The translations under genes and the position numbers were made by a program. This document shows, in pieces, positions 17,834-26,687 of a stretch of DNA of 64,000 bases; position 1 is the stretch's first letter; each line of letters begins with the position of its first letter. The stretch covers positions 1 to 64,000 of the forward strand of contig PIVK01000011.1 of the NCBI GenBank assembly GCA_003354135.1. The letters are read 5' to 3'. The notes under the pieces are model-generated. The model saw nothing but the letters and a program-made list of their open reading frames with translations, ran no database searches and was not told where the DNA came from. Source of the DNA: Rhodospirillales bacterium. Lineage in GTDB: Bacteria > Pseudomonadota > Alphaproteobacteria > Rhodospirillales > GLO-3.

Positions 17834-18814
17834 TCAATCGGGGAGGAGAACCACGGACCCTGTGGTCCGGCGGGCCTCCAGGTCGCGGTGAGCCTGGGCG
17901 GCATCCCTCAGGGCATAGGTCTGGTTGACCCTGATCCGCACCGCCCCCGAAGTGACGGCGCCGATAAGATCGCGAGCCGTCTCGATGTAATCGGCGTCGC
18001 TGGCGGTATAGGTCATGAGCGAAGGGCGGGTGAAGAAGAGCGAGCCCTTCTTGGCCAGCAGAGCCGGGTCCACGGGATCCAGCGGTCCCGAGGCATTGCC
18101 GTAGCTCACCATCATGCCGAGCGGCGCTAAACTGTCGATGGAACCGGCGAAGGTGGCTTTGCCGACCGAGTCGTAAACGACGGCAACGCCGCGCCCGTCC
18201 GTGATTTCGCGGACCCGTTCGGGAACCGTCTCCTGGGAATAGAGAATGGTATGATCGCAGCCGTGAGCACGGGCGAGTTCCGCCTTGGCGGGCGAGCCGA
18301 CGGTGCCGATGACCGTGGCACCCAGGTGCTTGGCCCATTGGCAGAGAATCAACCCGACGCCTCCGGCGGCGGCATGGACGAGGATAACGTCGCCGGCCTC
18401 GACGGAATAGGTCCGCTTGAGGAGATAGCGGGCGGTCATGCCCTTGAGCATCATGGCGGCGGCCGTGCGGTCGTCGATGGTGTCGGGAAGGGGAACGACA
18501 CGGGCAGCCGGCATGACACGGACCTCGGCATAAGCGCCGGGCGGCAGGCTGGCGTAGGCCACGCGCTGACCGGGGGCGACGGAGACGACACCGTCGCCCA
18601 CCGCGTCGACCACGGCGGCGGCCTCCAGGCCCGGCGTTGCCGGCAGGTCGCCGAGGGGGTAGAGGCCGTTCCTGTGGTAGACGTCAATGAAATTGAGGCC
18701 AATGGCGGTCTGGCGCAACAAGACTTCCCCGGGGCCGGGAGTGGGAACGGGAACCTGCTTCCAGAACAAAACCTCCGGGCCGCCGGTGTGGTGAAGGCGA
18801 ATGGCGTAATTCAT
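17834..18814 (-). CDS. Quinone oxidoreductase (NADPH, zinc-less MDR family)
   Basis: The 326-residue medium-chain reductase begins MNYAIRLHHTGGPEVLFWK. It has the NADPH loop VHAAAGGVGLILCQWAKHLG and GLNFIDVYHRNGLY, typical of the QorA group that lacks the structural zinc. It reduces quinones by one electron in characterised relatives. The ATG at 18814 fits the family N-terminus; the open frame upstream crosses the ogt gene. The ogt stop is only 10 nt away, so the two are probably co-transcribed. Confidence 0.92.
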   Translation of the reverse strand: MNYAIRLHHTGGPEVLFWKQVPVPTPGPGEVLLRQTAIGLNFIDVYHRNGLYPLGDLPATPGLEAAAVVDAVGDGVVSVAPGQRVAYASLPPGAYAEVRVMPAARVVPLPDTIDDRTAAAMMLKGMTARYLLKRTYSVEAGDVILVHAAAGGVGLILCQWAKHLGATVIGTVGSPAKAELARAHGCDHTILYSQETVPERVREITDGRGVAVVYDSVGKATFAGSIDSLAPLGMMVSYGNASGPLDPVDPALLAKKGSLFFTRPSLMTYTASDADYIETARDLIGAVTSGAVRIRVNQTYALRDAAQAHRDLEARRTTGSVVLLPD

Positions 18815-18824
18815 GGAGCCTCCG

Positions 18825-19283
18825 TCAAACGGTCCTGCCCTCGAGGCGCAGGAGGGCAGTTTTGGTGGAAAGGCCGCCGACGCCCGAATATCCGCCAAGG
18901 CGGCCGTCGGCGGCAAGGACGCGGTGACAGGGAACGATGATGGGAATGAGATTGTGCCTGCAGGCATGGCCGACGGCGCGCGGGGCGGATGCGAGAGCGG
19001 CGGCGACGTGGCCGTATGTCCGGGTCTCGCCCCAGGGGATCTCGGAAAGGGCATCCCAAACCCGGTGCCGGTAAGGGGTGCCGGGTGGGGCGAGGGGAAG
19101 GTCGAAGGCCCGAAGACGGCCATCAAAATAGGCGTCAAGCTGGGCTTTGGCTTCGGCAAGGAGTGGCGACGGGGCGGCCTTGGCGGCGGCGGAACCCTGG
19201 CCCCATTCGAGGGCAACCAGGGCATCGGTGTCGTCAAACAGGGTGACGGCGCCGAAAGGGGTGTTCATCACGAGACCGATCAT
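18825..19283 (-). CDS. ogt: Methylated-DNA--protein-cysteine methyltransferase
   Basis: The 152-residue suicide enzyme removes O6-alkyl groups from guanine. The acceptor cysteine is in IIVPCHRVLAADGRLGGYSG, and WDALSEIPWGETRTYGHVA carries the helix-turn-helix DNA contact. It lacks an Ada regulatory domain. I chose the ATG at 19283 because MIGLVMNTPFGAVTLFDD aligns with the usual start; the ATG at 19268 is the alternative. It precedes the quinone oxidoreductase gene on the same strand. Confidence 0.95.
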   Translation of the reverse strand: MIGLVMNTPFGAVTLFDDTDALVALEWGQGSAAAKAAPSPLLAEAKAQLDAYFDGRLRAFDLPLAPPGTPYRHRVWDALSEIPWGETRTYGHVAAALASAPRAVGHACRHNLIPIIVPCHRVLAADGRLGGYSGVGGLSTKTALLRLEGRTV

Positions 19284-19586
19284 AAGGAAAAGGGTAAGCC
19301 GGGCGGGAGAAAGATGCGAGTCTGAATCGAGCCTCACCCGAAGCACGTGGGACGGGACAGGCGATCGCGGAGCTGTTGGGGAGGAGTGATCGGAGCCTCG
19401 CAAGTGGAACCGATACAGAGAGAGCCAGACGGCCGGCCCCCGGGCTCGCCCATGAACGCCGGGGCTCCTTGGGAAAGGGGGGGGCGTTGCCTTACGGCCC
19501 CCCACTCGCGTACTCTTCCACGTTGGTCGCGGGAGACCGGGTTGCAAGCTGTGCTGTTTGGGGGCACGTCACCGGGAGGAAGAAAC
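19284..19586. other. Gene-free 303-bp region between ogt and the DUF6489 gene
   Basis: No coding frame here has family support. The only structure I see is a GC-rich potential hairpin: a run of Gs around 19478-19486 can pair with the C-run after TTACGG at about 19495-19503. No T-run follows. The region should contain the divergent promoters of both flanking genes. Confidence 0.5.
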
Positions 19587-19829
19587 ATGAAGATCAACAT
19601 CGAAATCGACTGCACGCCGGCAGAGGCGCGAAGCTTTCTAGGCCTGCCTGACGTGGCGCCCATGCAAGAGGCCATGATGGCCGAGGTGGAAGAACGCATG
19701 AAGGCCAACCTAAGCGCCATGGATCCGGAAACCCTTGTTAAGACCTGGTTGCCGGCGGGAGTTCAGGGATGGGAGCAGCTTCAAAAAGCTTTTTGGGGCC
19801 AAATGGCAGGCGAAAAGCCGGAAGAGTAA
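19587..19829 (+). CDS. DUF6489 family small protein
   Basis: The 80-residue protein starts MKINIEIDCTPAEARSFLGL and continues PDVAPMQEAMMAEVEERMKAN, a pattern I associate with the DUF6489 family of Alphaproteobacteria. The function is unknown. GGGAGGAAGAAAC precedes the ATG and is a good ribosome site; the open frame from 19347 is upstream noise. It has no signal peptide or membrane segment and is followed by mnmE after about 100 bp. Confidence 0.85.
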   Translation: MKINIEIDCTPAEARSFLGLPDVAPMQEAMMAEVEERMKANLSAMDPETLVKTWLPAGVQGWEQLQKAFWGQMAGEKPEE

Positions 19830-19927
19830 GGTCAAAAGAAACGCCCTGACAAAATATGGGGGGCGAACGAATTTTATACCATATACCTGGGGTTTACGTC
19901 GGTTTTGTTTTGAATCGCGAATGAATT

Positions 19928-21259
19928 ATGGACACGATCTTCGCCTTGAGCAGTGGTGCGGTCCCGGCGGGTATAGCCGTCATCCGGCTTTCCGGTCCGG
20001 AAGCCGGGATGGTGCTGGAGCGCCTGAGCGGCAAGGCATTGCCGGAAGCGCGCCATGCGACCTGGGTGATCCTACGGGACCCGAAGTCGCGGGAGGCGTT
20101 GGACAACGGGTTGGCCCTCTGGTTTCCGGGACCAAGGAGTGTCACCGGGGAAGACGTTGTGGAGCTGCAGATCCACGGCGGCCGGGCCGTGGTGGCGGGG
20201 GTCCTGGAAGCCCTGGCAGGGTGCGAGGGACTGCGGCCGGCCGAGGCGGGGGAGTTCAGCCGCCGGGCCTTTGACAATGGTAAGCTTGACCTGACGGCGG
20301 TGGAGGGCTTGGCCGACCTGATCCATGCCGAGACCGAGATCCAGAGGCGACAATCGCTACGCCAGATGCGGGGTGAGCTGGGGCGTCTCTATGACGCCTG
20401 GCGGAACCGGCTGATGCGAGCTCGGGCCCACCTGGAATCCACCATTGATTTTTCCGACGAGGAACTGCCGGAGAGCTTGGAAAAAAAGGTCCGGGCTGAA
20501 GCGACGGCGGTGCTGGAGGAAATCGAGACCCACCTTGACGACCACCACCGGGGCGAGATGCTGCGTTCAGGCGTTTATATTGCAATCATCGGGCCACCGA
20601 ATGCGGGGAAGTCGAGTCTGCTCAACCTGCTGTCCCGGCGTGATGCGGCCATTGTTTCGGAAACGGCGGGGACAACGCGGGACGTAATCGAAGTTCACCT
20701 GGACCTCGGGGGATATCCGGTAGTAATGGCGGATACGGCGGGACTACGCGATGATGGGGATGCCGTTGAGCGGGAGGGAATCCGCCGAGCCCGGATGCGG
20801 GCGGAGGACGCGGATCTGAAAGTGGCGGTGCTGAGCGCTGAAACGGAATCCGGCGCTTCCGACCGTGTGACAGCCACGATGATCGATGAAGATACTCTGG
20901 TGGTCCTCAACAAGATCGATCTCAGGACAGAGGATAAGGTGGTCGTCGTTGGAGGACAGACGGCCTTTCCGGTGTCTGCTAAGACAGGAGCCGGAATGGA
21001 CCGGCTGGTGGCGGCCGTCGAGACCGCGGTGTCTGAACGGTGTGCGGGAGCCGGGACGTTGTCGCTGACCCGGGTCCGGCATCGACGCGGGCTCGAGGTC
21101 TGTGCCGAAGCGTTGCGGGTTTTTGCAGGCGTGGCGGAGATTGAACTGGCGGCCGAGCACCTGCGGATCGGGGGCCGGGCGCTGGGGGCCATCACCGGGG
21201 CGGTGGGGGTCGAGGACTTACTGGATGTCATCTTCCAAGATTTCTGTATCGGGAAGTAA
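19928..21259 (+). CDS. mnmE: tRNA uridine-5-carboxymethylaminomethyl modification GTPase MnmE
   Basis: The 443-residue GTPase, working with MnmG, modifies U34 of certain tRNAs. It has the N-terminal folate-binding domain, G1 GPPNAGKSSLLNLLS, G2 TAGTTRDVIEVHL, G3 DTAGLRDDGDAVEREG and G4 LNKIDL. It ends FCIGK, with the essential C-terminal cysteine motif. Its partner mnmG follows, separated by the parS region. Confidence 0.98.
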   Translation: MDTIFALSSGAVPAGIAVIRLSGPEAGMVLERLSGKALPEARHATWVILRDPKSREALDNGLALWFPGPRSVTGEDVVELQIHGGRAVVAGVLEALAGCEGLRPAEAGEFSRRAFDNGKLDLTAVEGLADLIHAETEIQRRQSLRQMRGELGRLYDAWRNRLMRARAHLESTIDFSDEELPESLEKKVRAEATAVLEEIETHLDDHHRGEMLRSGVYIAIIGPPNAGKSSLLNLLSRRDAAIVSETAGTTRDVIEVHLDLGGYPVVMADTAGLRDDGDAVEREGIRRARMRAEDADLKVAVLSAETESGASDRVTATMIDEDTLVVLNKIDLRTEDKVVVVGGQTAFPVSAKTGAGMDRLVAAVETAVSERCAGAGTLSLTRVRHRRGLEVCAEALRVFAGVAEIELAAEHLRIGGRALGAITGAVGVEDLLDVIFQDFCIGK

Positions 21260-21360
21260 TAGCAGGTGTGGTGGGTATAAGATTGGGGACCCCCAGATTT
21301 TGATTCGGATACAAAAACATCTAGGGAAAGGCCCCCCAGGCCAAAACACAACCCCAATAG

Positions 21361-21376
21361 TGTTTCACGTGAAACA
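21361..21376. promoter_or_regulatory. parS site 1
   Basis: TGTTTCACGTGAAACA is a perfect 16-bp palindrome that fits the bacterial parS consensus TGTTNCACGTGAAACA. It lies in the mnmE-mnmG gap, about 8 kb from the proposed oriC and 3 kb before parA. Confidence 0.95.
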
Positions 21377-21418
21377 GTCTTAATATGACGATCCCGCAGG
21401 CTTGATTCGGCCGGGCAA

Positions 21419-21434
21419 TGTTTCACGTGAAACA
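21419..21434. promoter_or_regulatory. parS site 2
   Basis: This is a second perfect TGTTTCACGTGAAACA, 58 bp from the first (start to start). The two sites should nucleate ParB loading. The rest of the 21260-21572 gap shows no other element I can name. Confidence 0.95.
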
Positions 21435-21572
21435 AGGCGGCCCTGCGGCGGCTTATTGGCGTCAAGACTCCCTCCAACCCCGGGGCTATCCCGGCCACTT
21501 CCATGTATTCTCGGCGTTACTTGCGGGAGAAGCAGTTTGACTCCCTCTTGATTCCCTCTTAAAGTCCCGCCT

Positions 21573-23429
21573 ATGTATAATTTTGATGTAGTTGTCGTCG
21601 GCGGGGGGCATGCCGGATGCGAGGCTGCGTCTGCAGCGGCCCGCATGGGGGCGCGCACCGCCTTGGTCACACACCGCATCTCGACCCTGGGCGAGATGTC
21701 CTGCAACCCGGCGATCGGCGGTCTTGCCAAAGGGCAATTGGTTCGGGAGGTGGACGCACTGGACGGTCTCATGGGCCGGGCCGCAGACCGGGCGGGCATT
21801 CAATTCCGCATGCTTAACCGGCGCAAGGGGCCTGCGGTCTGGGGTCCTCGAGTCCAGGCCGACCGGGCTCTCTATCGCCAGGCCATCCAAGCGATGCTCC
21901 GCGACACCGTTGGCCTCACTCTAATCGAGGCAGCGGTAAGCGGCATCCTGTTCGACCGGAACGGGGCCGTGGGGGGGATCAAAACCGAGGATGGGCGGGA
22001 GATCCAGGCCGGCGCGGTCGTCATCACCACGGGCACATTCCTCCGCGGCGTCATTCATATCGGGGAACAGACCCAACCGGCAGGCCGGGTGGGCGAGCCC
22101 CCGGCCATCGGGCTGTCCCACGGCCTCGACGCCCTTGGTCTCCGGATGGGGCGCCTGAAAACAGGCACCCCTCCCCGACTCGATGGCCGGACCATCCGGT
22201 GGGAGGGTCTGGAGCCACAAGAAGGCGACAGCCCTCAGGTGCCGTTCTCGGCCCTGACGTCCCACATTACCAACCCCCAGGTCCGGTGTCACATCACCGG
22301 GACCACTCCCGAAGGTCACGCTCTGATCCGCGACAATCTCCACCGCGCTCCCATATACTCCGGGCAGATCAAGAGCACCGGGCCCCGGTACTGCCCCTCG
22401 ATCGAGGACAAGGTGGTCCGGTTCGCCGATAAATCCCGCCACCAAATTTTTCTTGAACCCGAAGGTCTCGACGACCCCACCGTCTATCCCAACGGCATCT
22501 CGACCTCTTTGCCCCGCGATGTCCAGCTCCGGCTCCTCAAATATATTCCGGGATTGGAAGAGGCGGTGATGATCCGTCCTGGCTACGCCATCGAGTACGA
22601 TTTCGTTGATCCTCGGGAGCTTACGCCGACGCTCGAAGTCGAACGCCAGCCCCGTTTGTTCCTCGCCGGTCAAATCAACGGCACGACGGGCTATGAGGAA
22701 GCGGCGGGCCAGGGCCTAATCGCGGGAATCAATGCGGCATTGCGCGCGGGGGAAGGCGGGACCTTCACACTCGACCGCGCCGAGGCTTACATCGGGGTTC
22801 TCATAGACGACCTGGTCACCCTCGGCACGGAAGAACCTTACCGCATGTTCACCTCGCGCGCTGAGTACCGCCTTCGTCTGCGTGCCGACAATGCCGACCA
22901 GCGCCTAACCCCCCGGGGGCATGAGGTCGGGTGTGTCGGGCGGGAGCGCTGGTCCCATTTTGACGCGCGCAACGCGAAGCTGGAGGCGGGACGCCGGATC
23001 CTTGAGCAGCATACCGCCACCCCTACGGATCTTATTCGAGCCGGCATTCCGGTAAACCAGGACGGGGTGCGCCGCTCCGCCTGGACCATGCTGTCCCATC
23101 CCGACGTCACCATCGCACGTCTGGCCCGGTTCTGGCCGGACCTCGCCGCCATCCCGGACTCCGTGGCCGGCCAACTGGAAATTGATGGCCGGTATGCCAA
23201 CTATTTGGCGCGCCAGGATGCGGATATTCTGGCTTTTCGCCGTGACGAAGCCTTAGCCCTCCCCGGGAACCTGGATTTTTCCACCATCCCTGGCCTCTCC
23301 ACCGAGGCCAGCCAGAAACTCACTCGGTCTCGCCCGGCAACTTTGGGGGCCGCATCCCGAATTTCCGGCGTGACGCCCGCGGCTCTGGTGGCTCTGCTAA
23401 GCCACGTTCGGCGCCGGGAGACGGCGTGA
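21573..23429 (+). CDS. mnmG: tRNA uridine-5-carboxymethylaminomethyl modification enzyme MnmG
   Basis: The 618-residue FAD enzyme is the partner of MnmE. The FAD-binding loop is [20 protein letters not shown]. Other conserved parts are [35 protein letters not shown] and [17 protein letters not shown], and the C-terminal helical domain is complete. The ATG at 21573 matches the family start. Confidence 0.98.
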   Translation: MYNFDVVVVGGGHAGCEAASAAARMGARTALVTHRISTLGEMSCNPAIGGLAKGQLVREVDALDGLMGRAADRAGIQFRMLNRRKGPAVWGPRVQADRALYRQAIQAMLRDTVGLTLIEAAVSGILFDRNGAVGGIKTEDGREIQAGAVVITTGTFLRGVIHIGEQTQPAGRVGEPPAIGLSHGLDALGLRMGRLKTGTPPRLDGRTIRWEGLEPQEGDSPQVPFSALTSHITNPQVRCHITGTTPEGHALIRDNLHRAPIYSGQIKSTGPRYCPSIEDKVVRFADKSRHQIFLEPEGLDDPTVYPNGISTSLPRDVQLRLLKYIPGLEEAVMIRPGYAIEYDFVDPRELTPTLEVERQPRLFLAGQINGTTGYEEAAGQGLIAGINAALRAGEGGTFTLDRAEAYIGVLIDDLVTLGTEEPYRMFTSRAEYRLRLRADNADQRLTPRGHEVGCVGRERWSHFDARNAKLEAGRRILEQHTATPTDLIRAGIPVNQDGVRRSAWTMLSHPDVTIARLARFWPDLAAIPDSVAGQLEIDGRYANYLARQDADILAFRRDEALALPGNLDFSTIPGLSTEASQKLTRSRPATLGAASRISGVTPAALVALLSHVRRRETA

Positions 23430-23447
23430 CTGTCGTCCCAAGTGTGG

Positions 23448-23504
23448 TGGATTCGAAGTTCCTTACATTATTTGGGGCGGCCTCATAAAGGAACTTAGAA
23501 TCCA
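23448..23504. repeat. 17-bp inverted repeat between mnmG and rsmG
   Basis: The left arm at 23448-23464 and the right arm at 23488-23504 are complementary at 16 of 17 positions, with a 23-nt spacer (GC-rich at its centre). The right arm reads AAGGAACTTAGAATCCA. A partial match, AACTTCGAATCC, occurs just after the parB stop at about 26669. This could be a palindromic mobile repeat or a strong hairpin after mnmG. The rest of 23430-23715 contains nothing further that I recognise. Confidence 0.7.
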
Positions 23505-23715
23505 GAGACCATGTTATTTTCAACGTGTTGCTCGTGTCCTAATCAAATCCGCAAGTTCGAAAAACGCTTGCCCCATAAGGATGCGAACTTCGGATTCGGG
23601 ACATTCGGGTTTAATATGAAACCCCCGCCGGTTCCTCCCGCCCCTACACCCCATTGCCACTGTCGGGACTTTATATATATGGTATTCGTCGAACCTCGAT
23701 TTGCGGATTCCCCTC

Positions 23716-24360
23716 ATGACACTAAACCCCGCTCAGATGACACCCCGGGACTTCCGGCAGGCGACCGGAATCGACAACCAGACGCTGGAGAGATTCCAGG
23801 CCTATGCCGAGCTCCTCGTCAAGTGGCAGGCCCGCATCAATCTTGTCGGGTCTGCGACCCTACCCGATCTCTGGCGCCGACACTTCCTCGACTCGGCCCA
23901 GCTCTATCCCTTGTTGCCTCCAGGGACCCGCGTGTTGGTTGATCTTGGCAGCGGAGCCGGATTCCCCGGTCTTGTTCTCGCCTTGCTGGGAGTCCCCAAC
24001 GTGCACCTGATGGAAAGCGATCACCGGAAAGCCTCTTTCCTCCGAGAGGCCGCCCGCCTGACCAAGGCCCCGGTTACTCTCCATACCACCCGAATCGAGG
24101 CCTTAACCCCTTTTCCTGCGGACGTTATCACGTCCCGTGCTCTCGCCCCCCTCCCTCGTCTCCTTGGCCTTGGGGCCCCTTTTCTGAAGAAAACGGGTAT
24201 ATTTCTCCTTCTTAAGGGAAAAAACGTCGATCTTGAATTGACGGATTCCCAAAAAATATGGAATATGGCCGTACAACGTGTACAAAGCGTTACCAACCCA
24301 TCCGGGGCCATCGTTAGATTGGAGAGGGTATACCGTCATCATGGCATCGACGACCGTTAA
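23716..24360 (+). CDS. rsmG: 16S rRNA (guanine-N7) methyltransferase RsmG
   Basis: The 214-residue SAM-dependent enzyme methylates G527 of 16S rRNA. The SAM loop is LVDLGSGAGFPGLVLALLG, preceded by WRRHFLDSAQLYPLLP. I chose the ATG at 23716; a TTG at 23701 would add five residues. Its last 20 nt overlap the parA start, a frequent arrangement in the mnmG-rsmG-parA-parB cluster. Confidence 0.96.
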   Translation: MTLNPAQMTPRDFRQATGIDNQTLERFQAYAELLVKWQARINLVGSATLPDLWRRHFLDSAQLYPLLPPGTRVLVDLGSGAGFPGLVLALLGVPNVHLMESDHRKASFLREAARLTKAPVTLHTTRIEALTPFPADVITSRALAPLPRLLGLGAPFLKKTGIFLLLKGKNVDLELTDSQKIWNMAVQRVQSVTNPSGAIVRLERVYRHHGIDDR

Positions 24361-25147
24361 CTTCACCGGCACGCCGCGCATCCTCGCTGTCGCTAATCAG
24401 AAGGGCGGTGTGGGCAAGACCACCACCGCGATCAATCTCGCCACGGCCTTGGCGGCGGTTCACAAGAAAGTTCTCATCATTGATCTTGACCCCCAGGGCA
24501 ACGCCAGCACCGGCCTCGGGATCCAGCGCAGCCAGAGAGGACTAAATTCCTATCACGTCCTGGTGGGAGAAGCAACCCTTTCCGAAACGATCCTCGAAAC
24601 CCCCATCCCGGGGCTCCATGTGATGCCGTCGGGCGTGGATCTTTCCGGAGCCGAAATTGAACTCACCGACGTCGGCCGCCGCGAATACCGCCTCCGCAAC
24701 GCCTTGGCCATGGAAGGCGCGAATTACGATTACATTCTCATCGACTGCCCCCCGGCCCTTGGCCTCCTCACCATCAATGCCATGGTCGCGGCCCGTGCGG
24801 TTTTGGTCCCCTTGCAGTGCGAGTTTTTTGCCCTCGAGGGGATCAGCCATCTGGTCAAAACCATCGAAAGGGTCAAACGTGGCCTCAACCCCGAGCTGGA
24901 GATCCAGGGAATCGTGCTGACCATGTTCGACAGACGCAACAACCTCTCTGACATGGTCGCCTCCGATGTCCGGGAGTTTTTCGGGGAAAAGGTCTACCAA
25001 ACCGTGATTCCGCGGAACGTCCGCGTCTCCGAAGCTCCGTCGCACGGGCGGCCGGTCTTGGTCTACGACCTCAAATGCGCCGGATCTCAGGCCTATATCG
25101 ACCTTGCCAGCGAGCTGCTCCATCGCGAGCGCCGGGTGGCCGCGTGA
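24341..25147 (+). CDS. parA: Chromosome partitioning ATPase ParA
   Basis: The 268-residue ATPase drives segregation of the ParB-parS complex. The deviant Walker A is ANQKGGVGKTTTAINLATAL, the second motif is LIIDLDPQGNASTGLG, and YILIDCPPALGLLTINAM follows. There is no N-terminal helix-turn-helix, so it is the chromosomal type. The ATG at 24341 has GGAGAGG upstream (24321-24327). Its TGA shares one base with the parB ATG. Confidence 0.98.
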   Translation: MASTTVNFTGTPRILAVANQKGGVGKTTTAINLATALAAVHKKVLIIDLDPQGNASTGLGIQRSQRGLNSYHVLVGEATLSETILETPIPGLHVMPSGVDLSGAEIELTDVGRREYRLRNALAMEGANYDYILIDCPPALGLLTINAMVAARAVLVPLQCEFFALEGISHLVKTIERVKRGLNPELEIQGIVLTMFDRRNNLSDMVASDVREFFGEKVYQTVIPRNVRVSEAPSHGRPVLVYDLKCAGSQAYIDLASELLHRERRVAA

Positions 25148-26670
25148 TGGCAGACAAGCGCAAGAACCTGGGCCGCGGCCTGTCCGCCCTGCTGGGCGAC
25201 GACGAAACCGATTACGCCCAGTTGGACAAGCTTCGCGTCTCGAAGCTGGTTCCCATCGAATTTCTCCACCCCGGCCGGTACCAGCCCCGGCGAATCGTGG
25301 ACGAAAGCAAGATCGCCGATCTTGCATCGTCCATCCGCCGACAGGGTATTCTCCAGCCCATCCTGGTGCGCCGCCATCCGGACGAACCCAATGTCTTCGA
25401 GATCATTGCCGGAGAACGGCGCTGGCGTGCGGCCCAACTGGCGGAGCAGCATGAAGTTCCCATCGTCATCAAGGAACTTTCCGACGGCGAAGCGATGGAA
25501 ATCTCTTTGGTCGAGAACCTTCAGCGCCAGGACCTTTCGCCCCTTGAAGAGGCCGAGGGTTATGCCCGCCTGATGGAGGAATTCGACCATACCCAGGAAC
25601 AGCTGGCCCAGGGCGTGGGCAAAAGCCGCAGCCACTGCGCCAACATGATGCGCCTTCTCGCCCTTCCCGAGACCGTCAAAGGCATGTTGGACGATGGCTC
25701 GCTCACCGCCGGACACGCCCGCGCCCTGCTCAACACCGAGGGGGATGTCGATGGTCTTGCCCGCACGGTCTTGAAACGTGGACTCAATGTCCGTCAGACC
25801 GAGCGGTTGGCAAAAAAGAAGTCTACAGCCGGAGCGGCGTCAAAGCCGGCCGGGGCGACACCTTCCAAGGACACCGACACCCTGGCTTTGGAACGCGATC
25901 TTGCCAATCTCCTCGGCCTCAAAGTCGATATCCGGTTTAGCGGTGGCGGCGGAGCCCTTACCCTTTATTACAACACCTTGGAGCAACTGGATGACATCCT
26001 CGCCCGCCTGACCCCGGCGAGTGGCGGCGACACACCCATCGCCCCGGATCCGGAAGGCGCTCCGCCCCTTTCCCCGGCTCCGATCGACCTTACGCCGGAA
26101 GCTCCTGCGCCCGAACCCGAGCCAATGCCCGAGCGGTCCTCCGAGGCTCCTGAGATCTCTGAGATCTCTGAGATCTCTGAGATCTCTGAGGTCCCTGAGG
26201 TCCCTGAGGTCCCTGAGGTCCCTGAGGTCCCTGAGGTCTTCGAGGTCCCTGAGGTCTTCGAGGTCCCTGAGGTCTCTGAGGTCTCTGAGGTCTCTGAGGT
26301 CTCTGAGGTCTCTGAGGTCTCTGAGGTCTCTGAGGTCTCTGAGGTCTCTGAGGTCCCTGAGGTCCCTGAGGCCTCCGAGGTCCCTGAGGTCTCTGAGGTC
26401 TCTGAGGTCTCTGAGGTCTCTGAGGTCTCTGAGGTCTCTGAGGTCTCTGAGGTCTCTGAGGTCCCTGAGGTCCCTGAGGTCCCTGAGGTCCCTGAGGTCC
26501 CTGAGGTCCCTGAGGTCCCTGAGGTCCCTGAGGTCCCTGAGGTCCCTGAGGTCCCTGAGGTCTCTGAGGTCTCCGAGGCTCCCGAGCCCTCAGCGGCGGA
26601 AGTCGACGATTCATCTCCGGACAGGGTATCCAAGAGCATCAAGGGCAAGATCGATTCCAGCGAGTTTTGA
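25147..26670 (+). CDS. parB: Chromosome partitioning protein ParB with a long repeat tail
   Basis: The 507-residue protein is about 200 residues longer than usual. The core is complete. RKNLGRGLSALLGD is the ParA-stimulating N-terminus, and IAGERRWRAAQLAE is the CTP-binding GERR motif. ENLQRQDLSPLEEAEGYARL and the helix-turn-helix follow, and the C-terminal dimer domain ends near residue 300 (TLYYNTLEQLDDILARL). After a Pro/Glu linker, residues 336-476 are 47 uninterrupted tripeptides, mostly EVP and EVS with four EIS, two EVF and one EAS. A short polar end follows. The tail is strongly acidic and probably extended. Two parS sites are in the window. Confidence 0.97.
   Translation: MADKRKNLGRGLSALLGDDETDYAQLDKLRVSKLVPIEFLHPGRYQPRRIVDESKIADLASSIRRQGILQPILVRRHPDEPNVFEIIAGERRWRAAQLAEQHEVPIVIKELSDGEAMEISLVENLQRQDLSPLEEAEGYARLMEEFDHTQEQLAQGVGKSRSHCANMMRLLALPETVKGMLDDGSLTAGHARALLNTEGDVDGLARTVLKRGLNVRQTERLAKKKSTAGAASKPAGATPSKDTDTLALERDLANLLGLKVDIRFSGGGGALTLYYNTLEQLDDILARLTPASGGDTPIAPDPEGAPPLSPAPIDLTPEAPAPEPEPMPERSSEAPEISEISEISEISEVPEVPEVPEVPEVPEVFEVPEVFEVPEVSEVSEVSEVSEVSEVSEVSEVSEVSEVPEVPEASEVPEVSEVSEVSEVSEVSEVSEVSEVSEVPEVPEVPEVPEVPEVPEVPEVPEVPEVPEVPEVSEVSEAPEPSAAEVDDSSPDRVSKSIKGKIDSSEF
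26152..26574 (+). repeat. parB: Array of 47 tandem 9-bp repeats inside parB
   Basis: Units of the form GAGGTCYCT (variants GAGATCTCT, GAGGTCTTC, GAGGCCTCC) run without a break for 423 bp. Blocks of identical units alternate: about five CCT, eight or more TCT, then eleven CCT. Such blocks suggest recent slippage or unequal exchange. Because the unit is three codons, copy-number change never shifts the frame. The array also keeps other frames open, which explains long shadow frames on both strands. Confidence 0.97.
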
Positions 26671-26687
26671 ACTTCGAATCCGCCACG

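Noticed and set aside
19284-19586. A possible small RNA (SRP RNA or 6S) in the ogt-DUF6489 gap
   Set aside because: The conserved SRP RNA loop sequence and a 6S-like long hairpin with central bubble could not be found.
26143-26583. The repeat array considered as a CRISPR
   Set aside because: The units are 9 bp, contiguous and without spacers, and lie inside an intact reading frame.
25968-26648. Minus-strand frames across the parB repeats, one coding Gly-Thr-Ser/Glu-Thr-Ser repeats and one a collagen-like Gly-Pro-Gln series
   Set aside because: A 9-bp repeat without stops keeps other frames open automatically. No ribosome site, family match or independent start supports a gene; ParB explains the strand and frame.
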